From assembly GCF_025665335.1 (NCBI RefSeq), contig NZ_CP106869.1, positions 2,878,501 to 2,942,500 of the forward strand: a stretch of 64,000 bases of DNA, given 5' to 3'. Position numbers and translations under genes: made by a program. The stretch is from Xanthomonas sp. AM6 (GTDB taxonomy: Bacteria > Pseudomonadota > Gammaproteobacteria > Xanthomonadales > Xanthomonadaceae). A model generated the notes under the pieces. The model was not told where the DNA came from and made no database searches. It saw only the letters and a program-made list of their open reading frames with translations. This document shows positions 53,439 to 62,828 of this stretch, in pieces (position 1 is the first letter of the stretch; each line of letters starts with the position of its first letter).

Positions 53439-55372
53439 CGCGCGGCTCCGATCGCGTCGCCGGCCGCGGCGCGCGCCGGCAACCGCAGCACGCTGTCGGC
53501 CCAGCGCATCGCCGCCGCGCTGTGGGTGGCGACGATCACGCTGCGGCCCTGGCTGAAGGCGGCCAGCGTGCGCAGCAGGTCGGCCTCGGTGTCCGGGTCG
53601 AGGAAGGCGGTAGGTTCGTCGAGCAGCAGCAGCTCCGGATCGCGCAGCAGCAGCCGCGCCAGGCCGATGCGCCGCGCCTCGCCGCCGGACAGGCCGAAGC
53701 CGCGTTCGCCGATCACCGTGTCCAGGCCCAGCGGCAGGCGCGCGGCGAAGCGCATGACCTGCGCCGCCTCGGCCGCGGCCTGCAGGTGCGCGGCGCTGGC
53801 CTGCGGGTCGGCCAGGCGCAGGTTGTCGGCGATGCTGCCGTGGAACAGGTACGGGCGCTGCCCGGCATAGCCGACGCGCAGTCCCGGACGCAGCTGCAGG
53901 CGGCCGGCGCGCGGCGGCAGCCAGCCGGCCAGCGCTTCGAGCAAGGTGCTCTTGCCGCTGCCGCTGGGCCCGACCAGGGCCAGGCGCTGGCCGGGTTGCA
54001 GGCTGAAGGACAGCTCGACCAGCGCGTCGCAACGCGCGCCCTGCGGCCGCAAGGTCAGGCCTTCGGCATGCAGCAGCGGCTGTGCGGGAGCTGACGGCGT
54101 CGCCAGGACCGTGGACGTCGCGGGTAATGAAGACCCTTCAGGCACTGCGAGCGTTGCAGGCACCGCAGGTGTTGCAGGTGTTTCCGATGCTGCGGTCGCG
54201 GCGGGCACGAGCGGCGACGGAGGCGCGGCAGACCCACCAGGCGCTTCCGGCAGGGCCGGAGCAGGTTGCGCAGGCGCAGGCGAAGGCGGCGACGCGGCGG
54301 CAGCGGGCGAGGCCATGGACGGCACCGGCACGCCCGCCGCATCGGGCAGTTCGCCGAGCAGGCGCTCCACCTCGGCCGCCGCCGCCAGTGCGTTGGCGCG
54401 GTCGTGGTAGTGCGCGGCCAGGCGCCGCAGCGGCGCGTAGAACTCCGGCGCCAGCAACAGGCAGAACACGCCCACCCCCAGCGTCGGCACCGCCGCATGC
54501 AGCGCGATCATGCCCAGGTAGCTCAGGCCCAGGTACATCGCCACCATCGCCACGCTGACCGAGGCGAAGAACTCGAGCACGGTCGAGGACAGGAACGCGA
54601 TGCGCAACACCTTCAACGTGCGTTCGCGCACGCCCTCGGCGGCGGCGGCGATGCCGTGCAGTTCGTCCTCGCCGCGGCCGTACAGGCGCAGCAGGCCCAG
54701 GCCCTTGAGCCGGTCGGCGAAATGCCCGCCCATCCGCGCCAGCGCGCGCAGCTGGCGGCGCCCGGCGGCCTCGGCGCCCCAGCCCACCAGCATCATGAAG
54801 ATCGGCACCAGCGGCGCGGTGCACAGCAGCAGCAGGCCCACCACCCAGTCGCTCCAGCCGACCGCGAACAGGATCAGCAGCGGCACCACGCCCACTTCCA
54901 GCCGCGCCGGCTGGTAGCCGGCGTAGTAGCCGTCCAGTGCGTCGCCGTGCGCCAGCAGCAGTTCGCCCAGTTCGCCGTTGCGCTGTCCGCGCAGCCACAG
55001 CGGGCCGCGCTGCAGCAGGCGCCGGTACACGCGCCGGCGCAGTTCGAACTTGGCCGCGTCGGCGACGTCGCCGGCCGCGCGCTGCGCGCAGGCGCCGAGC
55101 AGCGCGCGCAGCGCCAGCACCAGCGCCAGCAGCGCGAACGCTGGCAGCGACGACGCCAGCTCGCGGCGCTCCACCAGCAACGCCTGCAACAGCCAGGCGA
55201 TGGCGCCGGCCTGCACGATCAGCAGCGCGCCGGACAGGCCGATCGCCAGGCCCGCCACCCGCTGGCGCCCGCGCGCCGCCGTCGCCAGGCCTGCCAGCCA
55301 GCGCACGCGCAGCTGCCGCAGCTGCGGCGACTCGGCGGGCGATGCGGTGGACGGCGCGGCGGGATCGGTCAA
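53435..55372 (-). CDS. cydD: CydD, heterodimeric ABC exporter for cytochrome bd assembly
   Basis: 645 residues. Six-helix membrane domain to about residue 340, then an 85-residue Ala/Pro/Ser linker (about 343-430), then ATPase with Walker A GPSGSGKST, signature LSGGEARRIGLARLLL and Walker B LLLLDEPTAFLD. Start taken at TTG 55372 (LTDPAAPST), where the conserved region begins; an ATG at 55486 exists in frame but lies inside a perfect FNR box and would give an Arg/Gly-rich leader with no helix. The start remains uncertain. Confidence 0.88.
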   Translation of the reverse strand: MTDPAAPSTASPAESPQLRQLRVRWLAGLATAARGRQRVAGLAIGLSGALLIVQAGAIAWLLQALLVERRELASSLPAFALLALVLALRALLGACAQRAAGDVADAAKFELRRRVYRRLLQRGPLWLRGQRNGELGELLLAHGDALDGYYAGYQPARLEVGVVPLLILFAVGWSDWVVGLLLLCTAPLVPIFMMLVGWGAEAAGRRQLRALARMGGHFADRLKGLGLLRLYGRGEDELHGIAAAAEGVRERTLKVLRIAFLSSTVLEFFASVSVAMVAMYLGLSYLGMIALHAAVPTLGVGVFCLLLAPEFYAPLRRLAAHYHDRANALAAAAEVERLLGELPDAAGVPVPSMASPAAAASPPSPAPAQPAPALPEAPGGSAAPPSPLVPAATAASETPATPAVPATLAVPEGSSLPATSTVLATPSAPAQPLLHAEGLTLRPQGARCDALVELSFSLQPGQRLALVGPSGSGKSTLLEALAGWLPPRAGRLQLRPGLRVGYAGQRPYLFHGSIADNLRLADPQASAAHLQAAAEAAQVMRFAARLPLGLDTVIGERGFGLSGGEARRIGLARLLLRDPELLLLDEPTAFLDPDTEADLLRTLAAFSQGRSVIVATHSAAAMRWADSVLRLPARAAAGDAIGAAR

Positions 55373-55472
55373 AACGGGCTCGGCAGGGCGAACGGGCCGC
55401 CATTGTAAGGCGGCACCTGGGTCGCAACCCCGCCGCGTGCCGCCAGCTTGCCCGCGGCGGCCGGCGCGGACA

Positions 55473-55486
55473 TTGATCTGGATCAA
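55473..55486. promoter_or_regulatory. Perfect FNR/Anr-type box (TTGATCTGGATCAA)
   Basis: Matches TTGAT-N4-ATCAA exactly and lies in the 203-base region between the divergent cydD and cydA genes, 90 bases before the cydA start. An FNR-like regulator could switch on cytochrome bd, and perhaps cydDC, at low oxygen. Confidence 0.78.
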
Positions 55487-55575
55487 GGCCGAAGCCGCGG
55501 CGGAAGCGGAACATCGCCCTCAACCTACCGCCACCCGGCCACCCAGATGCACATTCTCCACGAGGTAGCACAGCC

Positions 55576-57165
55576 ATGATCGACACCACTGTCGTAGAGC
55601 TGTCGCGGCTGCAGTTCGCCATGACCGCCATGTACCACTTCCTGTTCGTCCCGCTCACCCTCGGCCTGTCCTTCATGATCGCGATCATGGAGAGCGTGTA
55701 CGTCATGACCCGCAAGGAGGTGTGGCGGCGCATGACCCTGTTCTGGGGCGTGCTGTTTGGCATCAACTTCGCCATGGGCGTGGCCACCGGCATCGTGATG
55801 GAGTTCCAGTTCGGCATGAACTGGTCCTACTACAGCCACTACGTCGGCGACATCTTCGGCGCGCCGCTGGCGATCGAGGGGCTGATGGCGTTCTTCCTGG
55901 AAGCCAGCTTCATCGGCCTGTTCTTCTTCGGCTGGAACAAGCTCTCGCCGGTCAAGCACCTGATGGTGACCTGGCTGGTGGCGCTGGGCACCAACCTGTC
56001 GGCGGTGTGGATCCTGATCGCCAACGGCTGGATGCAGAACCCGACCGGCGCGGTGTTCAACCCGGACACGATGCGCATGGAAGTGGTCGACTTCGCGGCG
56101 GTGCTGTTCAACCCGGTGGCGCAGGCCAAGTTCGTGCACACGGTCAGTGCCGGCTACGTGACCGGCGCGGTGTTCGTGATGTCGATCAGCGCGCTGTACC
56201 TGCTGCGCGGCAAGCACCGCGACATGGCGCGGCGCTCGTTCGCGGTGGCCGCCGCGTTCGGCTTGGCGTCCTCGCTGTCGGTGGTGGTGCTCGGCGACGA
56301 GAGCGGCTACGCCGCCAACGAACACCAGAAGATGAAGCTGGCTGCGATCGAGGCGATGTGGGAGACCGAGCAGGCCCCGGCCGACTTCACCGCCTTCGGC
56401 ATCCCCAACCAGGCCACCGGCAAGAACGACTACGCGATCAAGGTGCCGTACCTGATGGGCCTGGTCGCCACGCGTTCGCTGGACACGCCGATCCCCGGCA
56501 TCCTGGAACTGGTCGGGCGCGCCGAGCACCGCATCCGCGGCGGGCAGATCGCCTACGGTGCGCTGGAACGGCTCAAGGCCGACCGCAACGACGCGCAGGC
56601 GCGCGAGGTGTTCGACCGCCACTGGCAGGACCTGGGCCACGGCCTGCTGCTCAAGCGCTACCGCGACGACATCCTCAACGCCACGCCGGAGGAGATCTCC
56701 AAGGCCGCGCTGGACACCGTGCCGCGCGTGCTGCCGCTGTTCTGGACGTTCCGGGTCATGGCCGGCCTGGGCTTCTACCTGATCGCGTTCTTCATCGCCG
56801 CAATGTGGTTCTCGTGCAAGCACAACTTCGAGCAAAAGCGCTGGTTCCTGAAGCTGGCGCTGTGGACCCTGCCGGCGCCGTGGATCGCGATCGAGTGCGG
56901 CTGGTTCGTCGCCGAGTACGGCCGCCAGCCGTGGGCGGTGGAAGGCGTGCTGCCGACGTTCTACGCCGCCTCCGGCCTGGCCCTGCACGACATCCTGATC
57001 ACCCTGGCCGGCTTCGTGGCGATCTACACCGTGCTGCTGGTCATCGAGATCAAGTTGATGCTCAAGGCGATCGGCAAGGGCCCGGACAACCTGCCCGCGC
57101 TGCTGCAGCCGACCCCGCGCCCCGCCGCGCCCCTTGCCGCCACCGCGGCCGCCGGCCAACTCTGA
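55576..57165 (+). CDS. cydA: Cytochrome bd quinol oxidase subunit I
   Basis: 529 residues, long-Q-loop type. Key marks: MYHFLFVPLTLG with a haem-ligand His, GRQPWAVEGVLPT (GRQPW motif), and the His and Met ligands in the N-terminal helices. It oxidises ubiquinol and reduces oxygen with high affinity. ATG 55576 is 90 bases after the FNR box. Confidence 0.96.
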   Translation: MIDTTVVELSRLQFAMTAMYHFLFVPLTLGLSFMIAIMESVYVMTRKEVWRRMTLFWGVLFGINFAMGVATGIVMEFQFGMNWSYYSHYVGDIFGAPLAIEGLMAFFLEASFIGLFFFGWNKLSPVKHLMVTWLVALGTNLSAVWILIANGWMQNPTGAVFNPDTMRMEVVDFAAVLFNPVAQAKFVHTVSAGYVTGAVFVMSISALYLLRGKHRDMARRSFAVAAAFGLASSLSVVVLGDESGYAANEHQKMKLAAIEAMWETEQAPADFTAFGIPNQATGKNDYAIKVPYLMGLVATRSLDTPIPGILELVGRAEHRIRGGQIAYGALERLKADRNDAQAREVFDRHWQDLGHGLLLKRYRDDILNATPEEISKAALDTVPRVLPLFWTFRVMAGLGFYLIAFFIAAMWFSCKHNFEQKRWFLKLALWTLPAPWIAIECGWFVAEYGRQPWAVEGVLPTFYAASGLALHDILITLAGFVAIYTVLLVIEIKLMLKAIGKGPDNLPALLQPTPRPAAPLAATAAAGQL

Positions 57166-57184
57166 TCCCGGCAGGAGAATGACG

Positions 57185-58336
57185 ATGGACTTCATTGCAT
57201 TGGACTACACCACGCTGCGCGTGATCTGGTGGCTGCTGCTGGGCATCCTGCTGGTCGGTTTCGCGGTGATGGACGGTTTCGACCTGGGCGTCGGCGCGCT
57301 GCTGCCGTTCGTGGCGAAGAACGACGCCGAGCGGCGGCTGGTGGTCAACACCATCGGCCCGGTCTGGGAAGGCAACCAGGTCTGGCTGGTGCTCGGCGGC
57401 GGCGCGATCTTCGCCGCCTGGCCGCCGCTGTACGCGGTCAGCTTCTCCGGCTTCTACCTGGCCATGTTCGTGATCCTGTTCGCGCTGATCCTGCGCCCGG
57501 TCGGGTTCAAGTTCCGCGGCAAGCTGCCCAGCCAGCGCTGGCGCAACGGCTGGGACTGGGCGCTGTTCGTCGGCGGCTTCATCCCGGCGCTGATCATGGG
57601 CGTGGCGGTGGGCAACGTGCTGCTCGGCGTGCCGTTCCACTTCGACGACACGCTGCGGGTGTTCTACACCGGCTCGTTCTTCGGCCTGCTGATGCCGTTC
57701 GCGCTGCTCGCCGGCCTGCTCAGCGTGAGCATGCTGGTGGCGCACGGCGCGGCGATGCTGGTGCTGAAGACCGACGGCCCGGTGGCCGAACGCGCGGCCC
57801 GCTACGGCAGCGCGGCGGCGCTGGTGGCCTGCGCGCTGTTCGCCGCGGGCGGGGCCTGGGTCGCCATGGGCCTGCCCGGCTATGCGGTGACCTCGCAGGC
57901 GGTCACCGACGGCGCCACCAACCCGCTGCTGAAGACCGCGGTGCTGGGCGAGGTCGGCGGCTGGATGCACAACTACCAGGCGATGCCGCTGACCGCGCTG
58001 GCGCCGGTCGCCGGCCTGCTCGGCCTGCTGCTGAGCGCGCTGCTGCTGCACCGGCGCCGCGGCGGCCTGGCGTTCATCGCCTCGGGTACGGCGATCGCCG
58101 GCATCATCCTCACCGTCGGCTTCGCGATCTTCCCGTTCCTGCTGCCCTCCTCCAGCCAGCCCGGCTCCAGCCTGACCGTGTGGGACGCCTCCAGCAGCCG
58201 CCTGACCCTGTGGATCATGCTGCTGGCCACGGTGCTGTTCCTGCCGATCGTCATCGGCTACACCACCTGGGTGTACCGGGTGCTGAAGGGCAAGGTCAGC
58301 GCCGCCTCGCTGGACGACAACCCCAACGCGTACTGA
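57185..58336 (+). CDS. cydB: Cytochrome bd quinol oxidase subunit II
   Basis: 383 residues, eight to nine helices. VMDGFDLGVGALLPFV near the N-terminus and GPVWEGNQVWLVLGGGAIFAAWP are CydB signatures. Two ATGs compete: 57179 and 57185. AGGAG ends one base before the first and seven before the second, so 57185 (MDFIALDY) is the likely start. 19 bases after cydA. Confidence 0.95.
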   Translation: MDFIALDYTTLRVIWWLLLGILLVGFAVMDGFDLGVGALLPFVAKNDAERRLVVNTIGPVWEGNQVWLVLGGGAIFAAWPPLYAVSFSGFYLAMFVILFALILRPVGFKFRGKLPSQRWRNGWDWALFVGGFIPALIMGVAVGNVLLGVPFHFDDTLRVFYTGSFFGLLMPFALLAGLLSVSMLVAHGAAMLVLKTDGPVAERAARYGSAAALVACALFAAGGAWVAMGLPGYAVTSQAVTDGATNPLLKTAVLGEVGGWMHNYQAMPLTALAPVAGLLGLLLSALLLHRRRGGLAFIASGTAIAGIILTVGFAIFPFLLPSSSQPGSSLTVWDASSSRLTLWIMLLATVLFLPIVIGYTTWVYRVLKGKVSAASLDDNPNAY

Positions 58337-58369
58337 GCGCGTCCACCCCATCGCATAGGAGATCGCATC

Positions 58370-58489
58370 ATGTGGTATTTCGCCTGGATTCTCGGGGTCG
58401 GCCTGGCCTCCACCGCCGCCATCCTCAACGGCATGTGGTTCGAGGCGCGCGAGGGCGCGGCCACGGACGCTGCGGACGCCGCCGACTGA
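58370..58489 (+). CDS. cydX: CydX small subunit of cytochrome bd
   Basis: 39 residues starting MWYFAWILGVGLA, the CydX/YbgT signature, with one membrane helix and an acidic Ala/Asp tail. It stabilises the oxidase haems. Follows cydB by 33 bases with a TAGGAGA ribosome site. Too short for most ORF cut-offs. Confidence 0.95.
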   Translation: MWYFAWILGVGLASTAAILNGMWFEAREGAATDAADAAD

Positions 58490-58508
58490 AATTTTTTCGC
58501 AAAGGATC

Positions 58509-58537
58509 TTGCCGAATGCGGGTGACCCCCGTATCAT
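58509..58537 (+). promoter_or_regulatory. Promoter of tRNA-Pro
   Basis: TTGCCG (58509-58514) and TATCAT (58532-58537) are separated by 17 bases, and the tRNA begins 12 bases after the -10 box. A GC-rich discriminator (GTGCGGC) follows, as in stable RNA promoters. Confidence 0.65.
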
Positions 58538-58549
58538 GTGCGGCTCCTT

Positions 58550-58626
<77 letters not shown>

Positions 58627-58645
58627 GTTTCACGGTCACAAGAAG

Positions 58646-58676
58646 CCTGGAAAACCAACGTTTTCCGGGTTTTTTT
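58646..58676 (+). terminator. Intrinsic terminator after tRNA-Pro
   Basis: CCTGGAAAAC and GTTTTCCGGG pair over ten bases (one T-G) around CAAC, followed by seven T. Confidence 0.9.
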
Positions 58677-58942
58677 GTGTCTGCGGCATGGCGTCGGCCC
58701 GCCTCGCACGATGCAGGCCGGGCGCATGCCTCGCGGCCACTGCTGTCTATCGGGCGGGACGCCGCACCCTACTGCAGCCAAGTGCGGCCGGCGCCACACG
58801 CGCGGGTTTGCGCGATGGCGCCATCCGCCCGCTCCGGCACAACGCGCGCAGCACCCGGCCGGCTTTCGGCCTACCGGCGGCGGACGCCAACCTGTACCCG
58901 ATGCAGGTCGCCGGCCGCGGCGCATGCAGGTCGCCCCCGCCA
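58677..58942. other. Gap between tRNA-Pro terminator and a decayed gene
   Basis: About 266 bases with no gene, repeat or site I can support. Confidence 0.45.
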
Positions 58943-59257
58943 GTCCCTGGTGAACGCGACCCGGACGCCGCGCAGGCCCAATGTCCCGGGCCAGCCCAGT
59001 CGGGTCGTCCACACATTCCAGCCGGGTATAGGAATAGGAAAACGCGAGCTCACATAAAAGACGACCAGCGTCTGCGCGCGATAGCGCATCAGGTCGCCCG
59101 CATGGAGCGAGCCCGGCCGGCGCGTCAACGCCGGCAACGCCTGCGGCAGCGCGGCGTGCTTCTCGTTGCCGTTGCGCTCGCCCATTTCCAGCGCCAGCGG
59201 CGACTGCGTGGCGAACGCGCGGGCCGCTACGGCGTCGCTAGCGATGGACGGCGCCAT
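58943..59257 (-). pseudogene. Decayed cyclophilin-like domain gene (PF18050 type), two frameshifts
   Basis: On the minus strand one frame reads SPLALEMGERNGNEKHAALP and then PGSLHAGDLMRYRAQTLVVFY, the pattern of bacterial cyclophilin-like proteins (LPLxLEMG, NEKxxxLPxxLP, AGDLMLYG, LVLFY). At about 59040 the match jumps to the next frame (FSYSYTRLECVDDPTGLA) and near 58980 returns to the first (GLRGVRVAF). The N-terminal strands are not recognisable. Such genes often cluster with LysR, alcohol dehydrogenase and alpha/beta-hydrolase genes, as here. Two frameshifts argue that it is inactive unless the sequence has errors. Confidence 0.65.
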
Positions 59258-59341
59258 TGCCGACGACGGGCCGCTGCGTGCCGGGCCGAGCGCCGCCATC
59301 GTCCAGTGGCAGGTCATCGCCACGGCGGAGACTTGCGGCGG

Positions 59342-60553
59342 TCACCCGGCGGGCGCCCCGCGCGCGCGCGATGCCAGCCAGGCAAGCGCGGCCGCGAGCA
59401 GCAGCAACGCGGCGCTCGCCACGAAGGTCGCCGCGTAGCCCTCGCGATCGAACAGCATGCCGCCGACGGTCGAGCCCAGCGCGATGGCCAGTTGGATCAC
59501 CGCCACCATCAGTCCGCCGCCGGCCTCTGCGTTCTTCGGCATGGCGCACGCGATCCAGCTCCACCAACCCACCGGCGCGGCGGTGGCGAGCAATCCCCAC
59601 AGTGCCAACAACGCGGCCACGGCGGCGACGCGCGTGCCGAATGGAATCAGGATCAAGGCGATCGCCGCCATCAGCACCGGAATCGCGATCAGGGTGCGAT
59701 ACAGGCCGCGCCTCAGCGCGACGCCGACGAGCATGGTGCCGACCAGACCGGCGACGCCGATACCCAGCAGGATCAGCGACAACGCGGACACGTTCGCCAG
59801 CGTCACGGTCTCCAGGAACGGGCGTACGTAGGTGAACAACGCGAACTGTCCCATGAAGAACGCACCGCAGGCGGCCATGCCCAAGGCGACCGCCCGGTCC
59901 CTGAACAATCCGAACGCGTTGCCCGCGCCAGCCGCGCACGACCCGCCCATGCTCGGCAGGCTCGCCCATTGCCAGGCGAATGCGAGCGCCGCCACCGGCA
60001 CCAGGCACAGGAATGCGCCGCGCCAGCCGATCACCGCTCCCAGATAGCTGCCGAGCGGCGCCGCGATCACCGTGGCCAAGGCGTTGCCGCCGTTGAAGAT
60101 GGCCAGGGCGCGGGGCACCTGGCCGGGCGGCACCAGGCGCATCGCGGTTGCGGCCGACATCGACCAGAAGCCGCCGATCACCACGCCGATGAGCGCGCGG
60201 CCGGCCATGTAGGCCGTATGGTTCGGGGCCAACGCGACCACCGCGCCGGAGACCGCCATCAGCCCGGTCAACGCCAGCAACAGGCGCTTGCGGTCCATGG
60301 CGCCGGCCAACGCAGGAATGGCCAGGCTGGTGAGCACCGCGAACGCGCCGGAGATGGCGATGCCGTAGCCGGCCAGGCCTTGGCTGACACGCAGGTCCGC
60401 GGCGATCGGCGTCAGCAGGCTGACCGGCATGAACTCGGACGCGATCAGTGCGAACACGCACAGCGTCATCGCACACACGCCGCCCCAGTGGGCGGGCTGT
60501 GGCGCGGCGTCGCTTGGCATGTCCGCCGTGCGCGCCTGGATCGGTGCGCTCAT
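59342..60553 (-). CDS. MFS drug/metabolite efflux transporter
   Basis: 403 residues with 12 predicted helices. SEFMPVSLLTPIAADL and GRALIGVVIGGFWSMSAATAMRLVP are typical of the DHA1 group near NepI/AraJ-type exporters. Start at 60553 has GAGG seven bases upstream. 61 bases downstream of the hydrolase gene, probably the same transcript. Substrate unknown. Confidence 0.85.
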   Translation of the reverse strand: MSAPIQARTADMPSDAAPQPAHWGGVCAMTLCVFALIASEFMPVSLLTPIAADLRVSQGLAGYGIAISGAFAVLTSLAIPALAGAMDRKRLLLALTGLMAVSGAVVALAPNHTAYMAGRALIGVVIGGFWSMSAATAMRLVPPGQVPRALAIFNGGNALATVIAAPLGSYLGAVIGWRGAFLCLVPVAALAFAWQWASLPSMGGSCAAGAGNAFGLFRDRAVALGMAACGAFFMGQFALFTYVRPFLETVTLANVSALSLILLGIGVAGLVGTMLVGVALRRGLYRTLIAIPVLMAAIALILIPFGTRVAAVAALLALWGLLATAAPVGWWSWIACAMPKNAEAGGGLMVAVIQLAIALGSTVGGMLFDREGYAATFVASAALLLLAAALAWLASRARGAPAG

Positions 60554-60614
60554 GCCACCACCTCACTGCGTACCGGAAACGCAGAACGACGCGCCGTGTT
60601 CGCCATGCGCGGCA

Positions 60615-61649
60615 CTACCGGACGCCCAGGTTCTGCTTGAAGAAGGACGTCAGCTTGTCGAACGGGATCAGGTCGGTGCGGTCGTACAGGTCGACGTGGC
60701 CCGCGCCCTTCACCCAGTACAGTTCCTTCGGCTGCCCCGCAAGGCGGAACGCCTCCTCGCTGAACTCCTTCGAGTGCGCCTGGTCGCCGGCGATGAACAG
60801 CATCGGCCGCGGCGCGATGGTCTCGATGTCGTTGAACGGATAGAAGTTAATGAACCTGCCGAGGCTGCTGAGCATGGGCTTGGTGGTGTTTTCCGCCGAC
60901 TCGCCTTTCGGCGTGTAGGCGCCACGCGGCGTGCGATAGAAATCGTAGAACTCGCGCTGGATCGCCGGCGTGTCCTGCGCCAGTTCGTTGACCGTCCCGG
61001 GGATGTACCTGGTTTGGCCACCCGTGGATTCCACGACGCGCTGGTCGATGGCCGACCTGATGATCTCCCGGCGCTGCTCGAGGCTAGTGGCATTGCCGAG
61101 TCCATTGCGCGCGGCCGCCCCCATGTCGTACATGCTGACAGTCGCGATCGCCTTCATGCGCGGATCGATCTTGGCCGCGCTGATGACGAAGCTGCCGCTG
61201 CCGCAGATGCCGAGCACGCCGATCCGCTGCGGGTCCACGATGGCCTGCATGGCGAGGAAGTCCACCGCCGCGCTGAAGTCGTCGGAGTAGATGTCCGGCG
61301 CGATCAGATGCCTTGGCTCGCCCTCGCTCTCTCCCCAGTACGACAGGTCGATCGACAGGGTCACGAACCCCTGCTCAGCCAGCTTCGTCGCGTAGAGATT
61401 CGCGCTCTGCTCCTTCACCGCGCCCATCGGATGGCCCACCACGATGGCGGCGTTGCGGGCGCCGCGATCCAGGCCTTTCGGCACGAACAGGTTGCCCGCC
61501 ACAAGCATCCGGTACTGGTTCTTGAAGGCGACCTTGCGCACGGTCACCTTGTCGCTGTTGTAGAAGTTGTTCGCGCCTCGGGACATGTCTGCGCCCGTTG
61601 CGGCAAGGGGACTGATCAACAGCGCGAGCAGCGCCAAAAACTTTTGCAT
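60615..61649 (-). CDS. Secreted YcjY-like alpha/beta hydrolase
   Basis: 344 residues. Signal peptide (FLALLALLISPLAATGA). Dienelactone-hydrolase-like fold: AIVVGHPMGAVKEQ, LSIDLSYWGESEG, and LGICGSGSF, where a Cys rather than Ser sits in the nucleophile elbow; C-terminal GAGHVDLYD with the His. The Cys matches YcjY/DLH-type enzymes. Start at 61649 with GGAG seven bases upstream. Unknown substrate. Between MFS and alcohol dehydrogenase genes. Confidence 0.82.
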   Translation of the reverse strand: MQKFLALLALLISPLAATGADMSRGANNFYNSDKVTVRKVAFKNQYRMLVAGNLFVPKGLDRGARNAAIVVGHPMGAVKEQSANLYATKLAEQGFVTLSIDLSYWGESEGEPRHLIAPDIYSDDFSAAVDFLAMQAIVDPQRIGVLGICGSGSFVISAAKIDPRMKAIATVSMYDMGAAARNGLGNATSLEQRREIIRSAIDQRVVESTGGQTRYIPGTVNELAQDTPAIQREFYDFYRTPRGAYTPKGESAENTTKPMLSSLGRFINFYPFNDIETIAPRPMLFIAGDQAHSKEFSEEAFRLAGQPKELYWVKGAGHVDLYDRTDLIPFDKLTSFFKQNLGVR

Positions 61650-61697
61650 GGGGTTCTCCACTGCGGGAAGGAAAGCGGCATTCGCCCTTCCGGGCGA

Positions 61698-62747
61698 TCA
61701 GGCGGCGAGCGAGGCGTTGTCGATGACAAAGCGGTACTTCACGTCGCCCTGTAGCATCCGCTCGTAGGCGGCGTTGATCTGGTCGGCGCGGATCAGCTCG
61801 ATCTCGGCGACGATGCCGTGCTCGGCGCAGAAATCCAGCATCTGCTGGGTCTCGGCAATTCCGCCGATCATCGAGCCGGCCAAGGTGCGGCGCTTGGTGA
61901 TCAGGCCGAACACCGCCGGCGACGGATGCGGGCTGGCCGGCGCACCGACCAGTACCATCGCGCCATCGCGCTTGAGCAGGATCAGGAACGCATCCAGGTC
62001 GTGCGGCGCGGCCACCGTGTTGACGATCAGGTCGAATCGCTTGGCGTGTGCCGCCATCTCCTGCGCATTGCGCGAGACCACGACCTCGTCGGCACCCAAT
62101 GCGAACGCGGCGTCGCGCTTGGCATCGGAGGTGGTGAAGGCGACGACATGCGCCCCCATCGCACGGGCCAGCTTCACGCCGACGTGGCCGAGGCCGCCGA
62201 TGCCGACCACGCCCACTTTCTTGCCGGGGCCGGCGCCCCAGTGGCGCAGCGGCGAATAGGTGGTGATGCCAGCGCACAGCAGCGGCGCCACCGCGGCCAG
62301 TTGCTCTGCCGGGTGACGGATGCGCAGCACGTAGCGCTCGTGGACCACGATCTGCTGCGAATAACCACCCAGGGTGTGGCCAGGCGCATCGGCGCATGGG
62401 AAGTTGTAGGTTCCGATCATGCCGTCGCAGTAGTTCTCCAGCCCGCTGTCGCACTCCTCACAGTGCCTGCAGCTGTCGACGATGCAGCCGACGCCGACCA
62501 GGTCGCCTGGCCGGAAGCCGGCGACATGCACGCCGACCGCCGCGACCCGGCCCACGATCTCGTGGCCCGGCACGCACGGGAACACGGTGCCGGCCCATTC
62601 GCCGCGCGCCTGGTGCAGGTCGGAATGGCAGATGCCGCAGAAGGCGATGTCGATGCGCACGTCGTGCGGGCCGGGAGTGCGGCGCGCGATCTGCAATGGC
62701 TCCAGTGGCTTGTCGCCGGCATAGGTGCCGTAGGCGTTGACGGACAT
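61698..62747 (-). CDS. Zinc-dependent NAD(P) alcohol dehydrogenase (YahK/CAD type)
   Basis: 349 residues. CGICHSDLH has the catalytic-zinc Cys, GHEIVGRV the His-Glu motif, SCRHCEECDSGLENYC the structural-zinc Cys cluster, and GIGGLGHVGVKLA the cofactor fold. Such enzymes reduce aldehydes with NADPH. Start at 62747 (MSVNAYGTYAG); the frame to 62846 is not supported. Divergent from a lysR gene, first in the minus-strand run. Confidence 0.92.
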   Translation of the reverse strand: MSVNAYGTYAGDKPLEPLQIARRTPGPHDVRIDIAFCGICHSDLHQARGEWAGTVFPCVPGHEIVGRVAAVGVHVAGFRPGDLVGVGCIVDSCRHCEECDSGLENYCDGMIGTYNFPCADAPGHTLGGYSQQIVVHERYVLRIRHPAEQLAAVAPLLCAGITTYSPLRHWGAGPGKKVGVVGIGGLGHVGVKLARAMGAHVVAFTTSDAKRDAAFALGADEVVVSRNAQEMAAHAKRFDLIVNTVAAPHDLDAFLILLKRDGAMVLVGAPASPHPSPAVFGLITKRRTLAGSMIGGIAETQQMLDFCAEHGIVAEIELIRADQINAAYERMLQGDVKYRFVIDNASLAA

Positions 62748-62828
62748 GGCTGGAATCCTGGGGATGGGAGGTGGCCATTCTCGGCAAGGCGCATATGCCT
62801 GATAAGATGATGAATCCTTGCATACCCT

